A model generated the notes under the pieces. It did no database searches. It was not told the origin of the DNA and was given only the letters and a program-made list of their open reading frames with translations. Positions 17,981-28,300 of a stretch of 64,000 nt of DNA are shown piece after piece. The stretch's first letter is position 1; every line of letters starts with the position of its first letter. The stretch comes from Caldithrix abyssi DSM 13497. Lineage in GTDB: Bacteria; Calditrichota; Calditrichia; Calditrichales; Calditrichaceae. The stretch spans positions 3,966,501 through 4,030,500 of the forward strand of contig NZ_CP018099.1 of NCBI RefSeq assembly GCF_001886815.1, read 5' to 3'. Made by a program: the position numbers and the translations under genes.

Positions 17981-18974
17981 GTCGCCAGCCTGTCATTTAT
18001 TCCCGCTTTTGCGCAAAACTGGCCAGCACGGGAATCCCTTGCACCGTTGGAAATAACCGCCCATGCTCAGCGTCCACTCTCCCAGACTTCCATTCTTGGA
18101 GAATGGGTGAGGGCAATTACGGCAAACAAGAAACTATTTTTTTCATTTTTTGCGCCCTTTGCGACTTCTCTACGCTCTCTGTGGTTGCTTAAATCCCTGC
18201 AAAATATTGTGGTTGCGGCTGTGCTGTCTTAGATGATTAGTGATAATTTTTGAACCTTGATTAATATGATTACAGGATTAACCTGATTTTTTTCGCTCGT
18301 GAAAGTTCACACTCAATTTTAAGACGAAATTTTGTAAGCTCAAAAAGCAAATCATGGAAATCCCGAAATCAAGTAAATCATGGTTCAAATTGATTAGCCG
18401 CCAACCTGTCATTTATTCCCGCTTTTGCGAAAAACTGGCCAGCACGGGAATCACTTGCACCGTTGGAAGCAATCGCGCATGCTCAGTGTCCACTCTCCCA
18501 GACTTCCATTCTTGGAGAATGGGTGAGGGCAATTACGGCAAACAAGAAACTATTTTTTTCATTTTTTGCGCCCTTTGCGACTTCTCTACGCTCTCTGTGG
18601 TTGCTTAAATCCCTGCAAAATATTGTGGTTGCGGCTGTGCTGCCCTAGATGATTAGTGATAATTTTTGAACCTTGATTAATATGATTACAGGATTAACCT
18701 GATTTTTTTTGCTCGTGAAAGTTCACACTCAATTTTAAGACGAAATTTTGTAAGCTCAAAAAGCAAATCATGGAAATCCCGAAATCAAGTAAATCATGGT
18801 TCAAATTGATTAGTCGCCAGCCTGTCATTTATTCCCGCTTTTGCGAAAAACTGGCCAGCACGGAAATCCCTTGCACCGTTGGAAATAACCGCCCACGCTC
18901 AGCGTCCACTCTCCCAGACTTCCATTCTTGGAGAATGGGTGAGGGCAATTACGGCAAACAAGAAACTATTTTTA
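17981..18974 (+). repeat. Tandem repeat, 416-bp unit, about 2.4 copies
   Basis: The landmark 'CCTGTCATTTATTCCCGC' recurs at 17989, 18405 and 18821, exactly 416 bases apart. The third copy diverges after about 18971. Each unit joins the dispersed mosaic modules (CTCCCAGACT...TTCTTGG, GTGAGGGCAATTACGGC, CTTTGCGACTTCTCTACGC) to the 'ACCTTGATTAATATGATTAC' / 'AAGCAAATCATGGAAATCCC' module. A GGTTGAAT minisatellite precedes it (17950-17980). Open frames inside are repeat artefacts, without ribosome-binding sites. Confidence 0.92.
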
Positions 18975-19253
18975 ATTTTTAACATTCTTTGCGCCTTTGC
19001 GATTGATGATTTCTTTTTAATAGCAAAATCGTGTCTGCTTAAGTTTATCTGGTTGTTGCTAATGCCGTCAAAATAATTTTTGGATTTATTCACTTGTGTT
19101 ATTAGATTATTTGTTCCATGCTAATGGTATATGTTCTTTTAAAATTTTATTTGCTAATCCGTATCTTTCTTAACGCTCATGCATCGAATACAGAAATAAT
19201 TTTTTAATTAAAATAGTTTACAATAGTGTTTATCTAACCAATAGGAGTTTTAA
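18975..19253. other. Upstream region of the thioredoxin gene
   Basis: AT-rich 279 bases after the 416-bp array. Apart from the AGGAG ribosome-binding site at about 19242, nothing specific is seen. Confidence 0.4.
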
Positions 19254-19616
19254 ATGGTTCAACATTTAACCAAAGAAGATTTTTTGAAAAAGGTTTTCAA
19301 TTACGAAGAAAATCAGGACTGGAAATATGAAGGCGATAAGCCGTGTATCATCGATTTTTACGCGGACTGGTGCCAGCCCTGTAAAATCGTTTCGCCCATT
19401 TTAGATGAGTTGTCTGAAGAATATGCGGGCAAAGTTGATTTTTACAAGATCGATACCGAAGTCGAGCAGGAATTGGCAGCCATTTTTGGCATTCGCAGCA
19501 TCCCTTCGATTTTATTTGTGCCGATGAATGATCGCCCGCAGATGGCCGTTGGCGCTCTGCCAAAAGACACTTTAAAGCAGGCCATCAATGAAGTTTTAGG
19601 TATCGAAGCCGCTTAA
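19254..19616 (+). CDS. Thioredoxin
   Basis: 120 aa, single thioredoxin fold. The active site reads 'FYADWCQPCKIVSPIL', a WCxPC motif with Gln in place of the common Gly, giving a CQPC redox pair. The cis-proline loop 'RSIPSILF' and the C-terminal helix 'DTLKQAINEVLG' are present. There is no signal peptide, so it is cytosolic. AGGAG precedes the ATG. The N-terminus is about ten residues longer than E. coli TrxA (…YEENQDWKYEGDKP), as in many thioredoxins of the FCB group. It is monocistronic, with a strong terminator 24 bases after the stop. Confidence 0.93.
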   Translation: MVQHLTKEDFLKKVFNYEENQDWKYEGDKPCIIDFYADWCQPCKIVSPILDELSEEYAGKVDFYKIDTEVEQELAAIFGIRSIPSILFVPMNDRPQMAVGALPKDTLKQAINEVLGIEAA

Positions 19617-19639
19617 TTTTTAATTTGCAAACAAGACTT

Positions 19640-19667
19640 AAAAAGGCCGCACGTCGGCCTTTTTTTG
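19640..19667 (+). terminator. Rho-independent terminator after thioredoxin
   Basis: Stem AAAAGGCCG / CGGCCTTTT with a 5-base loop, followed by a run of T. A textbook terminator 24 bases past the stop. Confidence 0.92.
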
Positions 19668-19675
19668 TTTATATT

Positions 19676-19845
19676 GTTCTTCCCGCAAAGGCAGGGATTC
19701 CAGCGAACATCTCTTTGACTCGCAAGCAGAAATTCCTCCACATCATCAGAGTTTCATTCCCGCCCATCAGGGATAAACGGCAGTTGCTATTCCCCCCGGT
19801 TCTACAGGGATTCTGGCCCACACCGCCGTCCGGCCGGAATAACAT
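19676..19845. repeat. Degenerate copy of the REP-like hairpin unit
   Basis: Contains 'CTTCCCGCAAAGGCAGGGATTCC', split by divergence, and near 19810 'GGGATTCTGGCC...GTCCGGCCGGAAT', resembling hairpins A and B of the 124-bp units at 50745-51617. Pairing is partly lost. The rest of the gap up to 20042 shows only the AAGGAG site for the next gene. Confidence 0.5.
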
Positions 19846-20042
19846 CATCAACAGAAAAATATTTAAAGAATTACACATTTAGGTTCGAAAATAACCATTT
19901 GATTGGTTGAGGATGAAAGGAGCGCGTCAGCTTGTTACTTTTATTTTTTGACAAAGGTTGTTTTCTTGATTTAAAAATCAATTAAATATATATTGCTCAT
20001 GTTTGCAATGCCTCAGCAATATCTTAAAAAGGAGCGCGAAAT

Positions 20043-23000
20043 ATGAAAGCTCGTAATCTGCTTAAAAAAATAATTATTTTTGTATTAGCTTTAAATTGGA
20101 CTCATATCCAGGCGCAGGAGAGAGTAGCTGCCGAGTTTATCAGCAAATTCCCCCCTCCCAAAGCCATAGACGGAACGCCATACATGGACGGCTTAAAACA
20201 ATTATCCATAAAAGATCATTATCTCTTTGTGGTGGATGAATATGTTGGTGTGCAGGTGCTGGATATCTCTGATCCTGAAAATTTGCAAGAGGTTGCCGTA
20301 ATTTATCCGGAAAATCTTGCGCCCACGCAAAATGTGTATTTAACGGACTCCCTGGCTTTTATGTCCTGCCGCCTGGACGGCGTGTGGATTATTGACATCG
20401 CCAATCCTGCGGCGCCACAAAAGATTTCCCGCATTCGCCCACGAGCCGAGTCTTACTGGGTGACGGCCAACCTGCCCTATGTTTACATTGCCGAGGCCGA
20501 TTCCGGGGTGATGATCTATGATGTTCAGCAGCCCAAAAGTCCGCAGCTTGTCGGAAGGATCCAGACCGGCGGTTTCATCTGGGGCGTCGGCTTAATCCAG
20601 AATTATCTCTACCTCATTGACAAACGAAAAGGATTGCTGGTTTACGACGTTACCGATCCCACCGCACCGCTGGCCACAGGCGGCCAGCTTGAAGCGCTAA
20701 AATATACGCGCAGCATCTTTTTTGAAGATAATTACGCCTATGCCGCCAACGGCCCCGCCGGTTTAACCGTGCTGGATGTCAGCCAGCCAGCCAAACCAAA
20801 GCACATCCGTACAGTAAATTTAAAAGGTTATGCCTACAGCTCCTACAAAAGCGGCTCAACGGTGTTTGTGGGCAACGACGTGCTTAGAGAATTGCAATTT
20901 GTGGACGTTCAAAATCCGCGCGAGCCTTTTTTGATCGGTAAGTACAAATCCAATTCTCATATTTACTACGCTCTGAAAAAGGACATTTATGTTTATACAG
21001 CGGCCGACTCGGCAACGCTGGTATTGCGCTACAATCGCCCGCCGGTGCTGGCCGATATACAGGATCAGGTGGTGGACGAAGATCAGACCTTAACTTTTCA
21101 GGTAAAGGCATTTGATCCTGATGACGACGCAATCTTTTACTCGCTCTCATTTTTACCGGAAGGCGCTCAGTTCGATTCCATCAGCGGTGTGTTTAGCTGG
21201 CGGCCGACCTTTGAGCAATCCGGTGTTTACGGACCAATCGTTATTACAGCCCACGAGCGCACCCAAAGCCAGCTGACCGACAGCGACACCATTCGGATTA
21301 CAGTGAACCATGTAAACCGACCGCCAACCATCGCCGAAATTCCTGACTACGAAGTGGATGAAAATCAAACGCTTACTTTTACGATTCCGGAAGGCGAAGA
21401 CCCGGACAAGGAAGACGCCGGTAAATTAACTTATGCGGCGGAGAATTTGCCAGAAGGAGCGACCTTCGATCCGCAGACGCGCGTCTTTACCTGGAAACCC
21501 ACTTACGAGCAGTCCGGCGAGTACCCCATTGATTTTACAGTGTACGATCCTGCAGGCGCTTTTGCCAGAGAAGCCACTGTTATTACCGTACATCATGTGG
21601 ATCGTAAGCCGACCCTGGCCGAGGTTCCGGATCAAACGGTCCATGAAGACGAATTGTTAACCTTTACCTTGCATGGTTCCGATCCGGATAAAGAAGATCA
21701 AAACGCTTTGAGTTACGCCGCTTATAATTTACCGGAAGGCGCAACATTCGATCCGGCAACGGCTACCTTTTCGTGGAAGCCAACCTTTGAGCAGTCTGGC
21801 GTTTACAAAGACTTGTTATTTGTTTTCACGGCCGGCGCCCTGAGCGATTCGATTACGGTCAATATTACCGTTACCCATGTCAACCGTCCGCCGGTTATTG
21901 CCGCCGTGGGCGACAAAACCGTGGATGAAAATCAGTGGTTGCAATTTACGGTTTCCGGCGAAGACCCTGACCGTGAGGATTTCGGTCGTTTACAAATTAC
22001 GGCCGAAAATCTGCCTGAAGGCGCCACGTTTGACCCCGATTCCAATTTATTTAAATGGAAACCAACCTTTGAGCAGTCCGGCGTTTATCCCGATGTGCTT
22101 TTTATCATTCACGATCCTTCAGGCCTAACCGATACGGCAGCGGTAACCATTACGGTAAATCATGTCAATCGTCCGCCGGCGCTGGCTGAAATTCCCGCCA
22201 AAGTAATCGATGAAAATCAATTGCTGACCTTTGAGCTGCAGGGCAGCGATCCGGATCGGGAGGACCAGGGGAAATTAATTTACACCGCCGACGGCCTGCC
22301 AGAAGGCGCCCTGCTGGAAGGCAATCAGTTTAGCTGGACGCCTACCTACGACCAGTCCGGCGTTTACAAAATCACTTTTACGGTCAGTGACGGCCGGTTA
22401 AGCGACAGCCAATCCACAACCATCACCGTAAACCATGTCAACCGTCCGCCGGTTATGGCCGAACTCGCGCCGCAGACGGTGGATGAAAATCAACCGCTAA
22501 CATTTACGGTCGCCGGTTCCGATCCGGATAAAGAAGATACCGGCAAATTAACGTTAAATGCCCTGAATCTGCCCGAAGGCGCCGTTTTCGATCCGGCCAG
22601 CGGGAAATTCAACTGGACGCCGACCTTTGAACAATCGGGCGTGTATCAGGTATCGTTTACCATTCAGGATCCTGCCGGTTTAAGCGATACGCTGACCGTG
22701 CCCATTACGGTCAATCATGTAAACCGGACGCCGGTTTTTGCCGAACAGCCGCCGCAGGTTGTAGATGAAAATCAACCGCTGAACGTTCAGTTGATTCCGG
22801 CAACGGATCCGGACAAAGAAGACGAAGGAAAGTTAAAATACACGGCGCTCAATTTGCCGCAAGGCGCCAGCTTTGACCCAAACACCCTGACCCTGAGCTG
22901 GACGCCGACCTACGAGCAGTCAGGCGTTTACACAGTGACCATTCAGGTTACGGACGGCGAATTTACCGTGGAGCAACCTTTGCAAATTACGGTAAATCAC

Positions 23001-24692
23001 GTCAATCGTCCGCCGGTTTTACAACTCATTGCAGATCAAACCATCGACGAAAATCAGCCCTGGCAATTAGCCGTAACAGCCACAGACCCGGACAAAGAAG
23101 ATGAAGGTAAATTACATTTTAGCACGACGAATCTACCCCAGGGCATGACCTTTGACTCCACCAACGCTGTCTTTTCCTGGACGCCCACCTTTGAACAATC
23201 GGGCGTTTATTCGGCTATCACGGTTAAAGTCACCGACAGCGGCAATTTATCCGATCAAAAGCAGTTCAGCATTACAGTGAATCATGTGAACCGCGCGCCA
23301 TCTCTGGAGCCAATCCCCCCGATTCAGGGCGTGGAAAATTCGCCGATCACCTTTCAGTTAAAAGGCAGCGATCCGGATAAAGAGGATGACGGCAAGCTGG
23401 TTTACAGTTGCGCCAACCTGCCGGAAGGGGCCGTGCTGGACGCGCAGAGCGGAGCCTTTAGCTGGACGCCAAACTTTTTGCAGGCCGGCGCGTACAATTT
23501 GCAGTTTAAAGTAACGGACAGCGGCGGCTTATTTGCCGAACAGAGCGTATCGATGACCATCGATGACTTGAATCGCCCACCGCAATTACAGCCCATTGAA
23601 GCGAAAAAAGTTTTTGAAAATCAAACCCTCAGTTTTAAAGTAACTGGCAGCGATGAAGACACCGACAACACCCTGACTTACTCGGCGGAAGGTTTACCCA
23701 CAGGCGCGCAATTTGATGCGGCCAGTCAAATGTTTACCTGGAGGCCAACCTTTGAGCAGGCCGGAAACTACCAGGTTACCTTTAAACTGACTGACGGTAA
23801 AGAAGAGACCAGCGTTTCGGTGCCCATTGAAGTGGTGAATGTCAATCGTCCGCCTCAGTTCACCGCTTTGACCGATCAGCAGGTTAAAGAAAATGAACGC
23901 CTGCGCTTTACGGTAACGGCCAGCGATCCGGATGCGGGAACTACGCTTCAGCTGCAGGCGCAAAATCTGCCGGAAGGAGCGCAATTTAACGCCGACAATG
24001 GGACGTTCGAGTGGACGCCAACGTTTGAACAGGCCGGTGTTTACGCTGTAACCTTTAGCGTAAGCGACGGCGACACCACCGTCAGCAAAGAAATAAAAAT
24101 CACCGTACAAAACGTCAATCGCCCGCCGGTGTTTAATGAAATCGGCGCGCAGCAGGTTAAAGAAAACGAAGAACTGCGTTTTACCATCTCAGCATCAGAC
24201 CCCGATGCCGGCACGGAGTTAAAATTTAGCGCGCAAAATCTGCCGGACGGCGCAAACTTTGATCCCGCCACGCAAACCTTTGTCTGGAAGCCGAATTTCG
24301 ATCAGCAGGGCGAACACCAGGTAGTCTTTACCGTCAGCGACGGCGAAAGCGAAGTAAAACAAACCGTTGTCATAAGCGTGCAAAATGTTAATCGACCGCC
24401 AACGATCAATGGACCGACCAGCAACGAAGCGCAGGCAGGAGAAGCAATTCAGCTGCGGTTTAACGGAAGCGATCCGGATGGCGACGCCTTAAAGTTCTCT
24501 GGCGATAATCTGCCCTCCGGCGCTAAAATAGACGATTCAGGGAATTTTACCTGGACGCCAGACGACGGCCAGGTGGGCGCGCACAGCTTTGTGATAAAAG
24601 TCAGCGACGGGCAGGAAGAAGCCTCCATTAATGTAAAGATCGACGTCAAACCTAAACCTCAGCCCGCGCCGGCAGACACAACAGGAAATTAG
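20043..24692 (+). CDS. Giant secreted surface protein: LVIVD propeller plus 13 tandem Ig/cadherin-like domains
   Basis: 1549 aa, with AAGGAG upstream and a signal peptide ending near 'HIQAQ'. Residues ~45-320 hold at least five LVIVD-type blades (for example 'YLFVVDEYVGVQVLDISDP', 'YAYAANGPAGLTVLDVSQP'), a probable beta-propeller. From ~333 to the end, 13 copies of a ~93-97-residue domain follow, each opening with 'NRPP' or a variant and carrying 'VDENQ.LTF', 'GSDPDKED', 'LPEGA.FDP' and 'W.PTFEQSGVY'. This matches putative Ig (He_PIG) / cadherin-like repeats, and the acidic DPDxED loops suggest calcium binding. The tail is a short Pro-rich stretch (KPKPQPAPADTTGN) with no C-terminal sorting domain. 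It is probably an adhesin or matrix protein. Repeats 2-8 are closest to each other and 10-12 form a second subtype, suggesting expansion by duplication. Confidence 0.9.
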   Translation: MKARNLLKKIIIFVLALNWTHIQAQERVAAEFISKFPPPKAIDGTPYMDGLKQLSIKDHYLFVVDEYVGVQVLDISDPENLQEVAVIYPENLAPTQNVYLTDSLAFMSCRLDGVWIIDIANPAAPQKISRIRPRAESYWVTANLPYVYIAEADSGVMIYDVQQPKSPQLVGRIQTGGFIWGVGLIQNYLYLIDKRKGLLVYDVTDPTAPLATGGQLEALKYTRSIFFEDNYAYAANGPAGLTVLDVSQPAKPKHIRTVNLKGYAYSSYKSGSTVFVGNDVLRELQFVDVQNPREPFLIGKYKSNSHIYYALKKDIYVYTAADSATLVLRYNRPPVLADIQDQVVDEDQTLTFQVKAFDPDDDAIFYSLSFLPEGAQFDSISGVFSWRPTFEQSGVYGPIVITAHERTQSQLTDSDTIRITVNHVNRPPTIAEIPDYEVDENQTLTFTIPEGEDPDKEDAGKLTYAAENLPEGATFDPQTRVFTWKPTYEQSGEYPIDFTVYDPAGAFAREATVITVHHVDRKPTLAEVPDQTVHEDELLTFTLHGSDPDKEDQNALSYAAYNLPEGATFDPATATFSWKPTFEQSGVYKDLLFVFTAGALSDSITVNITVTHVNRPPVIAAVGDKTVDENQWLQFTVSGEDPDREDFGRLQITAENLPEGATFDPDSNLFKWKPTFEQSGVYPDVLFIIHDPSGLTDTAAVTITVNHVNRPPALAEIPAKVIDENQLLTFELQGSDPDREDQGKLIYTADGLPEGALLEGNQFSWTPTYDQSGVYKITFTVSDGRLSDSQSTTITVNHVNRPPVMAELAPQTVDENQPLTFTVAGSDPDKEDTGKLTLNALNLPEGAVFDPASGKFNWTPTFEQSGVYQVSFTIQDPAGLSDTLTVPITVNHVNRTPVFAEQPPQVVDENQPLNVQLIPATDPDKEDEGKLKYTALNLPQGASFDPNTLTLSWTPTYEQSGVYTVTIQVTDGEFTVEQPLQITVNHVNRPPVLQLIADQTIDENQPWQLAVTATDPDKEDEGKLHFSTTNLPQGMTFDSTNAVFSWTPTFEQSGVYSAITVKVTDSGNLSDQKQFSITVNHVNRAPSLEPIPPIQGVENSPITFQLKGSDPDKEDDGKLVYSCANLPEGAVLDAQSGAFSWTPNFLQAGAYNLQFKVTDSGGLFAEQSVSMTIDDLNRPPQLQPIEAKKVFENQTLSFKVTGSDEDTDNTLTYSAEGLPTGAQFDAASQMFTWRPTFEQAGNYQVTFKLTDGKEETSVSVPIEVVNVNRPPQFTALTDQQVKENERLRFTVTASDPDAGTTLQLQAQNLPEGAQFNADNGTFEWTPTFEQAGVYAVTFSVSDGDTTVSKEIKITVQNVNRPPVFNEIGAQQVKENEELRFTISASDPDAGTELKFSAQNLPDGANFDPATQTFVWKPNFDQQGEHQVVFTVSDGESEVKQTVVISVQNVNRPPTINGPTSNEAQAGEAIQLRFNGSDPDGDALKFSGDNLPSGAKIDDSGNFTWTPDDGQVGAHSFVIKVSDGQEEASINVKIDVKPKPQPAPADTTGN

Positions 24693-24715
24693 GCCTTCTG
24701 GCGGCGGGCAGAGAA

Positions 24716-24880
24716 GATTAGTTGAATGGTTGAATAGTCAGCGGTTTGTCACTGCGAATCCTGTGCAGGCAGGATGACTGTCAACCATGGTTGTAGGGGT
24801 GAAGAGTCATCAGCCTGTCATGACGCAGCGAATAGATTGCTGTCAGTGTTAAATAAAGACCGCTGAGCGTGAATTCGATT
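24716..24880 (+). repeat. Dispersed mosaic repeat, partial copy
   Basis: Begins with 'GATTAGTTGAATGGTTGAAT' and continues with fragments (TCAGCCTGTCATGACGCAGC, CGCTGAGCGTG) seen in the other mosaic repeats. It is strongly degraded. Confidence 0.6.
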
Positions 24881-24886
24881 TGCTGA

Positions 24887-25060
24887 GGGTGTCTCAAAAG
24901 CGACATCTAATGAAAAATTATACAAAGACAGGAAAAATCTTACAGTAGCCCTCACCCCCTGCCCCTCTCTCCCGATTTTCGGGAGAAGGGGGAATTAAAG
25001 GGGGTGAGGGAAAGAAAAACTTTATAAAAATACATTGTCTTTGACTTTTGGGACAGCCCC
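24887..25060. repeat. ~174-bp palindromic MITE-like repeat, complete copy
   Basis: The ends are related inverted repeats: GGGTGTCTCAAAAG on the left and CTTTTGGGACAGCCCC on the right. The centre is a strong stem, 'CCCTCACCCCC' / 'GGGGGTGAGGG' enclosing 'CTCCCGATTTTCGGGAG'. The same element in opposite orientation, split by a transposon, occupies 59138-59225 and 63460-63556. No coding capacity. Confidence 0.85.
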
Positions 25061-25067
25061 AGTAAGC

Positions 25068-25175
25068 GCCGTGTGCGAGGGCAATGGAAATTATCTTTAA
25101 TTTAAAACATTCTTTGCGCCCTTTGTGACTTCTTTGCGCTCTTGGTGGCTCGTTTTTTTGCAGCGGCTGCGCTGC
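25068..25175 (+). repeat. Dispersed mosaic repeat, partial copy (CTTTGTGACTTCTTTGCGCT module)
   Basis: Carries the 'GAGGGCAATGGAAATTA' and 'CCCTTTGTGACTTCTTTGCG' modules and 'GCGGCTGCGCTGCCCT', as in the copies at 8751 and 48317. The remainder up to 25320 shows only the AAAGGTG ribosome-binding site of the next gene. Confidence 0.6.
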
Positions 25176-25320
25176 CCTGGTTTGTAACAGAGACTTCTTT
25201 CCGGTCTGGCTTACCAATCAACAATCTTTTTTCTTACATCTTTACTTCCTGTTTGCACATTCATTTGACCCGCGCTAAAAATTGCCTAAATTTTAAAAAA
25301 ACAATCAAAAGGTGAAAACA

Positions 25321-28300
25321 ATGGCGGAAAATAAACCGACAGATATTTCTCGTTTAAAACAACTCTTTTCAGCGGGTGAATTAGCCATGGAAGCGGAAGA
25401 ATGGCCACGGGCTATTAAACGCTTCGAAAAACAAATACATACCCTGGTTCGTTCTTCCGCTTTTAATGAGCGCGAAGTTTTATTAGAGTTAAACGAATTG
25501 TTTGATATCATCTTCAAAACAGGCCTTGCAGGCTCGTTCACAGCCCAAATGCCTGAGCAGACCTTTTTATTACTCGGCCGGCATCTGCTAACGGTCAGTG
25601 GCGATTTGCAGAACGAGGCGCGAAAAATCATCCACCTTTATTTGGAATTATTTCGCCAGCCCGCTTTTCTAAAGCAGATCAAGCAAACTCAACCCTGGGA
25701 AGAGCTGATTTTGCAGTTGATTGAAAAGAGCAATTTTACCATCGCTCCCCTTTTACGCCAGCGTTTTCAATTATATGCAGATAAAACCATTTTTGCCTTG
25801 ATCAGCGGCGAAAACGTGGTTCGCTACAGCTTTGCGACCGTCAGGGAACGCATTTTACAATACGCCCGCGGATTGCTGGCTCTTGGCGGTTCCGTGCCAC
25901 AGGGACGTCCGACGGTGGCCTTTTTCATGGAAAACAGTCTGGAGATGGCCTTATTAGACCTGGCCTGCCTGTCCAGCGGCCTGGTCAATGTGATGATTCC
26001 GGCCAATTCTGTAGGCCATCAGGTGGCTTTTATTCTGAATCAAACCGGAGCTAAAATCCTTTTGATCTCCGGGCACAAACAACTGGAAATCGTCAACCAG
26101 GTGCGCAGGGAGCTGAGGCATGTCGATCAAATCGTAATGATTAAAGAACAGCCCACAGAAGAACGGATTCTTTCTCAGACGCAATTAATTCAAATGGGCA
26201 TGAACATCAGCGACGATCAGGTCGTTGCCCGGCAAGAGAGTTTTACAACGCGCGACCTGGCGACCATTATGTACACCTCGGGAACGACCGGCGAGCCCAA
26301 GGGGATCATGTTCTCCCATTTGAATATTATTTACAAACGCTTTTGCCGCGCCATGGCCCTGCCGGAAATCGGGCCGCAGGATCGCTTCCTTTCCTATTTG
26401 CCGCTCTTTCACACCTTTGGCCGCTATCTGGAGATGATGGGCGCTGTTTTCTGGAGCGCCGAATATTATTTTATGGAAAATCCGGCCATCGACACCCTGG
26501 TGCGCAACATGCAACTGGTCAGGCCCACCATATTCATCAGCATTCCTAAAAAGTGGATGCAACTGTACGAATACATTGCCCGACGCGTGGATGTAGAATT
26601 GGACGACGAACGGCTTATTCTTAAAACATTAAAAGAAGTAACCGGCGGCCAATTGCGCTGGGGGCTTTCCGCCGCCGGCTATCTGGATCCGGCCATCTTT
26701 CGCTTTTTTCAGCGCAATGGCGTGGAACTGCTCAGCGGCTTTGGCATGACCGAAGCCACCGGCGGTATTACCATGACCGAACCTGGCAACTATGTGGAAA
26801 ATACGCTGGGTAAACCGCTGCCCGGCATCGAAGCAAAACTGGCGAAAGACGGCGAACTGTTAATTCGCGGCCCTTACGTAATGATCGGCTACTACGGCCA
26901 CCGCGAACAACCCTTTGTGGACGGCTGGTTCCCGACCGGCGATATTATGCGCCGTCTGCCCAATGGGTATTTTGAAATCATCGATCGCAAAAAAGAGATT
27001 TACAAAAACATCCGCGGCGAAACCATCGCGCCGCAGCGCATCGAAAACTTCTTTTACGATTCAGAGTTTGTGAAGCAGGTGTTTCTGGTGGGCGATAACC
27101 GGCCCTTTAACACGGTTCTCATCTATCCTAATTTTGAGGGAGCGGATAATCCTTTGCGACAAATGAATGCAGAAGAACTCCACGACTTTTTCTCTTCTCT
27201 GGTGGTTACGGTCAACAATTTTCTGGCGCCCTTTGAACGAATTGTCGATTTTAGAATTGTTGACCGCCCTTTTTCAGCCGAGCATGGCGAATTAACTCCC
27301 AAAGGAACCTTTAAGCGCCGTGTCATCGAAAAAAATTTTGCGCATTTAATCGAAGCCATGTACGAACAGAGCTTTATCGATTTTAAATGGCAGGGCTTAA
27401 CCTTGCAAATTCCAAACTGGTTTCTGCGCGAAAAGAGCTATCTGGTTAAAGATATTCAACTGGACGAAAACGGAATGATTGTGCCTGAATATGGCCGCGT
27501 TTTGCCCCTGCAGCGCATAGACCAAGACCTTTTGCAAATCGGTAATTACGTTTACCGCTTTACCAGGCCCTTTATCGACCTGCAAATCGTGTTCTCCAAC
27601 CCCCTGTACTGGCTGGGCAACCGCGCCATCATCGAATTTACCGGAGAAGAAATCTTTCACTGGTACCGGCTGGATAATTTTAGCGAATCCCTGCAAATCG
27701 TTCGCTATTATCACCCCATCGACCTGACCGCCAGGGAACAGGAAGAGTTCCTTCATCTTAATACATTGAAAGAGGTCAGCTTAAACGGCGTCCATCTGGC
27801 CCTGCTGCATATTCAAAGCGAAGATGAAGCAGCCATTGAAAAGGGCATTGCCTATTTAAAAATCATTTTAGATGATCCGCAGCAGTCGCTGTACGCCTTA
27901 CTCAGGCAAATCATCGGCTACCCGCGTTATGTGTGGAGCGTTTCTGCCTTGCAACAGATGTTCCGCCTGGGGCTTTCCCTGTTTAAAGGATGGGCATTTC
28001 AAGATTACCTGGCGCGCTATGTGGATTTCAATTTTCGTTTTTTAACGCCGGACTTTATTGCCGAAGTGGCGGACAAACTGGAAGTCGATGTAGAGGTTCT
28101 GCAGGGGATTCATTCTCTGATTAAAAATGAGATCAACAAAATGCAAGGCGGAATGGCGATCCGCCAGACCGGCATTGCCCCGCTATTGCATTTACTGGGT
28201 CAAATCGGCGTACTACATCCCATGTATTACAAACAAATTCGGCAGTGCATCGTCAGATATCAATTGAGAAAAGACATCCCCGGTCTGGCCGAACTGGCAT

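Noticed and set aside
18354-18648. Small genes of 61-84 codons in the 416-bp repeat
   Set aside because: They arise only from the repeat, have no ribosome-binding site, and the frame is not kept between copies.
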